From Rhodocyclaceae bacterium (GTDB lineage Bacteria > Pseudomonadota > Gammaproteobacteria > Burkholderiales > Rhodocyclaceae): 11,805 bases of DNA. A program made the position numbers and the translations under genes. The stretch lies in assembly GCA_017444505.1 (NCBI GenBank), contig JAFSWK010000073.1, positions 1 to 11,805 on the forward strand, given 5' to 3'. Of this stretch, positions 6,792 to 11,805 are shown one piece after another; position 1 is the stretch's first letter, and each line of letters begins with the position of its first letter. The notes beneath the pieces were generated by a model. It was not told the DNA's origin. It ran no database searches and was given only the letters and a program-made list of their open reading frames with translations.

Positions 6792-8630
6792 TCAGTCATC
6801 CGAAAGAAAACCGCCGCTTTGATGCCGCCACAGGCGGGCGTACAGCCCGTCTTGCGCCAGCAGTTCATTGTGCGTGCCGACTTCCACGATACGCCCGCCA
6901 TCGAGCACCACCAGCCGGTCCAGCGCGGCGATGGTCGACAAACGGTGCGCGATGGCCAGCACGGTTTTGCCTTCCATCAGTTCATACAAACTGGTCTGGA
7001 TGGCGGCTTCCACTTCCGAATCCAGCGCGCTGGTCGCTTCATCCAGCAGCAGAATCGGCGCATCCTTGAGCATCACCCGCGCGATGGCGATGCGCTGGCG
7101 CTGGCCGCCAGAGAGTTTCACGCCGCGCTCGCCCACTTGCGCTTCATAGCCGCGATTGCCCGCAATGTCGGAAAGCTGCACGATAAAGTCATGCGCGCGG
7201 GCGCGTTGCGCTGCCGCTTCGATTTCGGCGCGGCTCGCGCCCGGGCGTCCGTAGGCGATGTTGTCGGCCACCGAGCGGTGCAGCAGCGAAGTATCCTGCG
7301 TCACCATGCCGATTTGCGCGCGCAGGCTGACACGGGTCACGTCCGCGATGTCTTGCCCGTCGATGACGATGCGGCCTGAATCCGGCTCAAAAAAGCGCAG
7401 CAGCAAATTGACCAGCGTCGATTTGCCCGCGCCGCTGCGCCCGACCAGACCGATTTTTTCACCCGGGCGGATGCTCAGCGTAATGTCGCTCAACGCCGGT
7501 GCCTTGCCTTCGCCCGCACCGGCATACGAGAAATTCACGCCTTCAAAGCGGATTTCGCCTTGCGTAATACGCAGCGGCTGCGCCGACGGCGGCTCGCCGA
7601 CCGCCTGGGCGCGCGCGAAGGTGCTCATGCCGTCTTGCACCGTGCCCATGTGCTCGAAGAGCGCGGCGGTTTCCCACAAAATCCAGTGTGCCAGACCATT
7701 GATGCGCAAGGCCATCGCCAGCGCCGCCGCCAGCGCGCCGACGCCGATTTGCTCCGCCAGCCACAGATGAATGCCCAGCGCCGCCACCGAGAGCGTGAGC
7801 GTCATGCTCAACAGATGGACACTGACCACAATCAGGCTCACCAGCCGCATCTGGCGGTGCACGGTGCCCAAAAAACTTTCCATCGCGCCGCGCGTGTATT
7901 CCATTTCGCTGCTGGCGTGCGAAAAGAGTTTCACCGTGGCGATGTTGGTATAGGCATCGACGATGCGCCCGGTCATCAAGGCGCGCGCACCGGCCTGCTC
8001 GGACGACACACGCACCAGTCGCGGCAAGGTAAAGCGCAGCAAGACACCGTACAGCAACACCCAGCCGAGAAACGGACACAGCAGCCAGAAATCAAACCCC
8101 ACCAGCACCACGCTGATGGAAATCAGATAGACGGCGGAATAGACCAGCACGTCGCCCAGAATGAAGCAGGTATCGCGCACGGCCAGCGCGGTTTGCATCA
8201 AACGGGTAGCCAGGCGACCGGAAAATTCGTCCTGATGAAAGGCCAGACTTTGCCCCAGCAGCAGGCGGTGAAACTGCCAGCGCAAGCGCATCGGGAAATT
8301 GCCCGCCAGCGCCTGATGGCGAAACAGCGTCAGTCCGGCGGGAAACAGCGTACTGAGCAAAATCACCACGGCCAGCGCCAGCAGCGTGCCGCGTTCCTGC
8401 GCCCACCACTGCGCCGGAGCAACCGTGGACAAATCATTGCCCAGCCGCCCCAGCAGCGCATACAGCCACGCCTCAAAACCGCCCACGATGGCGGCCAGCA
8501 AGACCATCGCCGCCATCTGCCAGCGCACGCCGCGCGTGCACGCCCAGACGAACGCCCACAGCGAAGACGGCGTGTGTGGCGCGTCTTCCACAAAGGGCGG
8601 CACGCTGCGCTCAAACCATTTCAACAACAT
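6792..8630 (-). CDS. ABC exporter with fused membrane and ATPase domains (substrate unknown)
   Basis: This 612-residue protein is a half-size type IV exporter that would act as a homodimer in the inner membrane. The N-terminal half (about 25-330) carries hydrophobic helices, for example around 37-60, 82-102, 160-200 and 264-308. The C-terminal nucleotide-binding domain starts near 358 and is complete: Walker A GRSGAGKS (397-404), Q-loop VTQD (443-446), signature LSGGQ (506-510), Walker B ILLLDE (526-531), D-loop SALD and H-loop H562. The layout resembles MsbA and multidrug exporters, but nothing nearby indicates a substrate. The ATG at 8630 has only a weak upstream site and follows the DUF3460 gene by 18 bp, so the two are probably cotranscribed. 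General family certain, role not. Confidence 0.92.
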   Translation of the reverse strand: MLLKWFERSVPPFVEDAPHTPSSLWAFVWACTRGVRWQMAAMVLLAAIVGGFEAWLYALLGRLGNDLSTVAPAQWWAQERGTLLALAVVILLSTLFPAGLTLFRHQALAGNFPMRLRWQFHRLLLGQSLAFHQDEFSGRLATRLMQTALAVRDTCFILGDVLVYSAVYLISISVVLVGFDFWLLCPFLGWVLLYGVLLRFTLPRLVRVSSEQAGARALMTGRIVDAYTNIATVKLFSHASSEMEYTRGAMESFLGTVHRQMRLVSLIVVSVHLLSMTLTLSVAALGIHLWLAEQIGVGALAAALAMALRINGLAHWILWETAALFEHMGTVQDGMSTFARAQAVGEPPSAQPLRITQGEIRFEGVNFSYAGAGEGKAPALSDITLSIRPGEKIGLVGRSGAGKSTLVNLLLRFFEPDSGRIVIDGQDIADVTRVSLRAQIGMVTQDTSLLHRSVADNIAYGRPGASRAEIEAAAQRARAHDFIVQLSDIAGNRGYEAQVGERGVKLSGGQRQRIAIARVMLKDAPILLLDEATSALDSEVEAAIQTSLYELMEGKTVLAIAHRLSTIAALDRLVVLDGGRIVEVGTHNELLAQDGLYARLWRHQSGGFLSDD

Positions 8631-8648
8631 GGCCGCGCGCGTCCCGGT

Positions 8649-8837
8649 TTAGCGGCTCGGGTTGTAGTAATACTTGTAGGTCGGCACGCGGGCTTCGGCA
8701 AAGCCTTTCGTCAACTCCGGCGATTGCGGGCGGTCCCACCACAGGGCGCGCCCTTTTTGCTGTTCTTCGGCTTCTTTCGGATGCGCAGCCATCCATTCGC
8801 GCATGAACTGGGTGTGTTCGGATTCGTAACCGGCCAT
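8649..8837 (-). CDS. DUF3460-like small protein of unknown function
   Basis: A 62-residue soluble protein that starts MAGYESEHTQFMREW and carries the block QQKGRALWWD, which I recognise as the hallmark of the DUF3460 family, small proteins found mainly in betaproteobacteria. It has no signal peptide, membrane segment or cysteine. The N-terminal half is charged and likely helical; the C-terminus is aromatic (YKYYY). The ATG at 8837 has a GAGG site 9 nt upstream. An in-frame start at 8918 would add 27 atypical residues across the promoter region. It is preceded by a candidate promoter and followed within 18 bp by the ABC exporter. No function is known to me, and the linkage to the exporter is only positional. 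Confidence 0.85.
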   Translation of the reverse strand: MAGYESEHTQFMREWMAAHPKEAEEQQKGRALWWDRPQSPELTKGFAEARVPTYKYYYNPSR

Positions 8838-8875
8838 GATGCCAAGCCTCGCTATCGGGTCATACAAAGCGCGCG

Positions 8876-8904
8876 ATTGTACGCCGAAACGCCGCCCCCG
8901 TCCG
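8876..8904 (-). promoter_or_regulatory. Candidate promoter of the DUF3460 gene and ABC exporter
   Basis: On the minus strand a TACAAT -10 (8876-8881) is followed by GC-rich sequence, with a poor -35 match CGGACG (8899-8904) at a 17-bp spacing. It lies in the 84-bp gap between moaA and the DUF3460 gene and would give a leader of about 30 nt. Confidence 0.5.
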
Positions 8905-8921
8905 CCGTCCTCGCCCAAGGT

Positions 8922-9980
8922 TCAGCCGCCCAGATACGACATGCCCGCCCGGTGCGCATTTTGCGCCAGCGGCGTGGCGGCGCAGCGCAGCATGGAATAG
9001 CGGTCTTCGCGTCCGCGCCAGATTTTGGCGATGACTTCCCGCAGCGCCGCATCGTCCGCGCCCGCGCGCAGCAGTCCGCGCACATCGTGCCCTTCTTCGG
9101 CGAACAAACAGGTGTACAGCCGCCCATCCGTGGTGATGCGCAGCCGCGTGCATTCCTGGCAAAACGGCTGTGTGACCGAGGCGATGACGCCGATTTCGCC
9201 CGCGCCATCCTGATAGGCATAGCGGCGCGCCACCTCGCCGCGATGGTTCGGCGGCAAGGCTTGCAGCGCAAACTCGGCGCGCACGCAATCGAGGATTTCC
9301 TGCGCGCTGACCACCTGCGCCAGATTCCAGCCGTTGGTCGTGCCCGCGTCCATGAATTCGATGAAACGCAAAATGTGCCCCGTGCCACGAAAATGGCGCG
9401 CCAGCGGCACAATTTCGCCATCATTGCAGCCGCGCCGCACCACGGTGTTGACCTTCACTTGCAGCCCGGCCTGCGCCGCCGCGTCGATGCCCGCCAGCAC
9501 ATCGCGCACGGAAAGCGGCGTGTCGCTCATGCGCTGGAAAATCGCCTCATCGAGCGCATCCAGACTCACCGTCACCCGCCGCAGCCCCGCCGCGCGCAGC
9601 CGCACCGCCAGACGGGGCAAGAGCACGCCGTTGGTCGTCAGCGCCAGTTCCAGCCCGCCGATCTCCGCCAGTTGCGCAATCAGTTGATCCACATCGCGGC
9701 GCAGCAGCGGCTCGCCGCCGGTAATACGGATTTTGCCCACGCCCATGCCGTGCAGAATACGGGCAAGACGGGCGATTTCCTCAAAGGTGAGCAAATCGGA
9801 ATGCGACAGAAAAACGTGCCCCTTGCCGAAATGCGCGCGCGGCATACAGTAGATGCAGCGAAAGTTGCAGCGGTCGGTCACCGAAATGCGCACCTCGCGC
9901 AGCGGGCGGGCAAGCGCATCCTGCGGCGACAACGCTTCGGACGAATCGGCGGACGGTTTCACGGTACTCACGCGGGGCAA
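8922..9980 (-). CDS. moaA: MoaA, GTP 3',8-cyclase of molybdenum cofactor synthesis
   Basis: MoaA is a radical-SAM enzyme that converts GTP to 3',8-cyclo-GTP, the first committed step to the molybdopterin cofactor. The ~352-residue protein has the N-terminal SAM-cluster motif CxxxCxxC (C38, C42, C45), a TGGEPLLR block (88-95), and the second 4Fe-4S site CxxC-x13-C (C274, C277, C291) that binds GTP. It ends in the essential Gly-Gly. The start is uncertain. No in-frame ATG exists near the N-terminus; TTG at 9980 has an AGG about 9 nt upstream, while GTG at 9971 or 9962 would shorten the protein by 3 or 6 residues. No other moa or moe genes are present here, so it appears to stand alone between an upstream terminator and a downstream promoter. 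Confidence 0.95.
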   Translation of the reverse strand: MPRVSTVKPSADSSEALSPQDALARPLREVRISVTDRCNFRCIYCMPRAHFGKGHVFLSHSDLLTFEEIARLARILHGMGVGKIRITGGEPLLRRDVDQLIAQLAEIGGLELALTTNGVLLPRLAVRLRAAGLRRVTVSLDALDEAIFQRMSDTPLSVRDVLAGIDAAAQAGLQVKVNTVVRRGCNDGEIVPLARHFRGTGHILRFIEFMDAGTTNGWNLAQVVSAQEILDCVRAEFALQALPPNHRGEVARRYAYQDGAGEIGVIASVTQPFCQECTRLRITTDGRLYTCLFAEEGHDVRGLLRAGADDAALREVIAKIWRGREDRYSMLRCAATPLAQNAHRAGMSYLGG

Positions 9981-9994
9981 GGCACGAAGCCTGC

Positions 9995-10025
9995 ATTATC
10001 GCCGATTCGCCACGCCCAAAAACAA
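9995..10025 (-). promoter_or_regulatory. Weak candidate promoter of moaA
   Basis: On the minus strand a GATAAT -10-like hexamer (9995-10000, 5/6 consensus) lies just upstream of moaA. A poor -35 TTGTTT (10020-10025) is 19 bp away and overlaps the T-run of the preceding terminator. The start codon would be only 8-17 nt from the transcript start. Since the upstream gene ends in a strong terminator, moaA needs a promoter in this short gap. Confidence 0.35.
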
Positions 10026-10056
10026 GGCCGGAAGGGCGTCATCTCCTCTTCCGGCC
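10018..10056 (-). terminator. Intrinsic terminator of the chemoreceptor gene
   Basis: On the minus strand GGCCGGAAG (10048-10056) pairs perfectly with CTTCCGGCC (10026-10034), a 9-bp GC-rich stem with a 13-nt loop, followed directly by TTGTTTTT (10018-10025). It begins 16 bp after the receptor stop codon and separates that gene from moaA. Confidence 0.9.
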
Positions 10057-10072
10057 AAACAGGTTTTCACCC

Positions 10073-11695
10073 TCAAACCTTGAAACGGTGCACCAGTTTT
10101 TGCATCCGCTGCGCCAGTTCGTCCAGCGAACGGGCGGCTTCGGCCACGTGCCCGGCGGCGCTGGCGTTGTCCGCCGTCATGTCGGCGATGGCGTGGATGT
10201 TGCGGCTGACCGCGCTGCTGGTGTCGCGCTGTTCCTGGGTGAGCGCAGTAATCTGCGCCAGCCCGGCGTCCACGTCCTGCACCAGATGGTTGCTCGCTTC
10301 GAGCACTTCGACCACATGGTCGACCGACTGGCGGCTTGATTCGATGTGCGCCATGCTCTCCTTCACCGTCTCGGCCACCGAGCGCGCCTGCTCGGTGATG
10401 GACTGGTTGATGGTGTCAATGGCGGAAGCCGAACTGCCGGATTTTTCCGCCAGCTTGCGCACTTCGTCGGCCACCACGGCAAAGCCGCGCCCGGCCTCGC
10501 CTGCGCGCGCCGCTTCGATGGCGGCGTTGAGCGCCAACAAATTGGTCTGGTCGGCGATGTCGCGCACCGCGCCGGTCATTTCCGAGACTTCCTGCGTGGA
10601 GCGCACAAACACTTCCGACAACTCCGACATGTTGCGCATCGCCGTCTCCAGCTCCACAATCCGCGCGCTCAGCGCTTCCAGGCTCTCGCGCCCTTCTTCC
10701 GAGCGGTTGCGGCTTTCCTGCGAGCTGGCGCGTACCTCTTCGGTGCGTTCAGCCACCTGTTCGATATGCTCGACCAGTTGTTCCACCGCCTGCGCCGCGC
10801 CGGAAGAATGGCTGGTTTGCTCGGTGGAACGGCGCGCCAGCTCGGTCGCACCGGTGACAAAATTCTTCGCCAGTGCCGAAACTTCATCCGCCGCGCCGCC
10901 CACCTTGCGAATCAGGTCGCCAATCATCGACAACATGCGGTTGAAGCGATCTGCGACCACGCCGATTTCGTCGTGCCGCTCCACGGCCAGACGCTGCGTC
11001 AGATTGCCGCCGCCCGAAGCCAGTTCCGCCAGCCGTCCGGCAAGGCGCTGCATCGGGCTGGAGACCGTGCCGCGAATGAAGAGATAGACCAGCGCAACAA
11101 ACACCAGAGAGGCGACCACGGCAAAGGCAATATTCTGGTTGCGCAGCCGCACCACTGCTTCCTGCGCCTTTTGCAGCGACACTTTCATCGACACCGCGCC
11201 CAGCGTCTCGCCCTCGGGCACGAGGTGACAGGCGATGCAGTTTTTGCCCAGATAGTTTTCGCGCGCCACGATGGGATAGACCACGCGCAGGTATTCGCCA
11301 TTTTGTTCGTCCGATTCCACGCGCATCGTGGTCACGCCGTTTTCCATGGCGTTTTGCTCATCGGCATCGGGCGGCGCACTCGGTGCCGTGCCCGGGCCGT
11401 AGATTTTGGAAACCCCTTCGCCGCGCAGCACATGCAGCCCGTGCACGGCGGTCAGTTCGTTGATTTGTTCCAGAAACACATCGCGCTGGCCGATGGTGCC
11501 CGTCATCATCATGCCGGTCAGCCCCGCCAGCGTCATTTCGTTGATGGTGCTGGCCACGTCCTTGGCCTGTTCGATGGCGTTGGCGCGCGAAGCGCGGCTT
11601 TCCCAGACCAGCATCCCGCCCCAGGCCAGCACCAGCACAACGCCAATCAAGACCGTCAATCGCAGCCAGATTGGCCAGGCAGTCTCCCGTTTCAT
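10073..11695 (-). CDS. Methyl-accepting chemotaxis protein with periplasmic CxxCH haem motif
   Basis: A 540-residue transmembrane chemoreceptor that should signal through CheW/CheA. It has a short cytoplasmic N-terminus, TM1 (about 12-30), a periplasmic sensor domain (31-188), TM2 (about 189-208), a HAMP linker (209-262) and a long coiled-coil signalling domain. The highly conserved hairpin tip lies near 378-412 (DIADQTNLLALNAAIEAARAGE). The sensor holds CIACH (153-157), a c-type haem attachment motif on the periplasmic side, close to the membrane. This suggests redox or gas-ligand sensing, though haem binding is inferred. There is no C-terminal NWETF-type tether for CheR. The ATG at 11695 has GGGGAG 9 nt upstream; the ATG at 11725 adds ten residues and lacks such a site. 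It is monocistronic, between its own promoter and a terminator. Its ligand and partner genes are not in the window. Confidence 0.95.
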   Translation of the reverse strand: MKRETAWPIWLRLTVLIGVVLVLAWGGMLVWESRASRANAIEQAKDVASTINEMTLAGLTGMMMTGTIGQRDVFLEQINELTAVHGLHVLRGEGVSKIYGPGTAPSAPPDADEQNAMENGVTTMRVESDEQNGEYLRVVYPIVARENYLGKNCIACHLVPEGETLGAVSMKVSLQKAQEAVVRLRNQNIAFAVVASLVFVALVYLFIRGTVSSPMQRLAGRLAELASGGGNLTQRLAVERHDEIGVVADRFNRMLSMIGDLIRKVGGAADEVSALAKNFVTGATELARRSTEQTSHSSGAAQAVEQLVEHIEQVAERTEEVRASSQESRNRSEEGRESLEALSARIVELETAMRNMSELSEVFVRSTQEVSEMTGAVRDIADQTNLLALNAAIEAARAGEAGRGFAVVADEVRKLAEKSGSSASAIDTINQSITEQARSVAETVKESMAHIESSRQSVDHVVEVLEASNHLVQDVDAGLAQITALTQEQRDTSSAVSRNIHAIADMTADNASAAGHVAEAARSLDELAQRMQKLVHRFKV

Positions 11696-11743
11696 TGTTC
11701 TTTTCTCCCCACAAAAAGCACACACGTCGGCTCCATGCGGGTC

Positions 11744-11774
11744 ATTGTATGCCCCGTCGCAGCCCTCCCGTCAA
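11744..11774 (-). promoter_or_regulatory. Candidate sigma-70 promoter of the chemoreceptor gene
   Basis: On the minus strand TTGACG (-35, 11769-11774) and TACAAT (-10, 11744-11749) each match the consensus at five of six positions, with a long 19-bp spacer. The predicted leader is about 40 nt. I see no sigma-28 flagellar-type promoter, which many chemoreceptor genes use. The sequence right of it (to 11805) shows no gene. Confidence 0.55.
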
Positions 11775-11805
11775 AAATTCACCGCGCAGCCGGGACATTT
11801 TTCAC

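Noticed and set aside
8838..8918. N-terminally extended form of the DUF3460 protein from an ATG at 8918
   Set aside because: The extra 27 residues are not like the family and would be encoded across the candidate TACAAT promoter.
7560..11087. A 1,175-codon open frame on the plus strand, antisense to the exporter, moaA and the chemoreceptor
   Set aside because: It mirrors well-supported genes on the other strand; the composition is dominated by His, Arg, Gln and Ala and no family is recognisable. Strong third-position GC bias in the true genes explains the lack of stops.
1..11805. Defence system, mobile element, prophage, CRISPR array or RNA gene
   Set aside because: All coding space is taken by housekeeping, transport or chemotaxis genes. 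I saw no direct-repeat arrays, transposase motifs, tRNA-like folds or rRNA sequence, and no gap is large enough to hide one.

Overview
This window reads as bacterial chromosome. Every gene lies on the minus strand, so transcription runs from right to left. From about position 1,850 to the right end the proteins look like those of a GC-rich betaproteobacterium, perhaps Rhodocyclales-like. The evidence is the six-residue MEQYRG leader on HslV, a DUF3460 small protein, betaproteobacterial-style ClpP, trigger factor, HslU and MoaA, and a chemoreceptor with a CxxCH haem motif in its periplasmic domain. The left ~1.8 kb looks different. The start of an NCS2 purine permease, the GTPase EngB and the last third of ClpX resemble Clostridia/Firmicutes proteins, and the permease has a strong AAAGGAG ribosome-binding site.

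Layout in the order of transcription, right to left. A chemotaxis receptor gene (10073-11695) has its own promoter and ends in a clear intrinsic terminator. Then come moaA (molybdenum cofactor synthesis), a 62-residue DUF3460 protein, and a homodimer-type ABC exporter. After a hairpin follow hslV and hslU, overlapping by 4 bp (HslVU protease). A promoter then leads into tig-clpP-clpX (trigger factor and the ClpXP protease). engB follows clpX with a one-base overlap, and a truncated NCS2 permease runs off the left edge.

The middle of the window is a proteostasis block. Trigger factor handles nascent chains, and HslVU and ClpXP are two separate ATP-dependent proteases. Each AAA+ unfoldase lies beside its peptidase, and all the expected catalytic residues are visible.

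The most notable feature is a probable taxonomic discontinuity inside clpX. The protein is intact and in frame, but its first ~300 residues look betaproteobacterial while the rest, together with engB and the permease, look clostridial. Both lineages have clpX beside tig/clpP, so a mis-join of two genomes at a conserved stretch is the simplest explanation; homologous transfer is the alternative. I found no CRISPR array, tRNA, rRNA, insertion sequence or defence system. No gap between genes exceeds about 110 bp. I found no new multi-gene system here.
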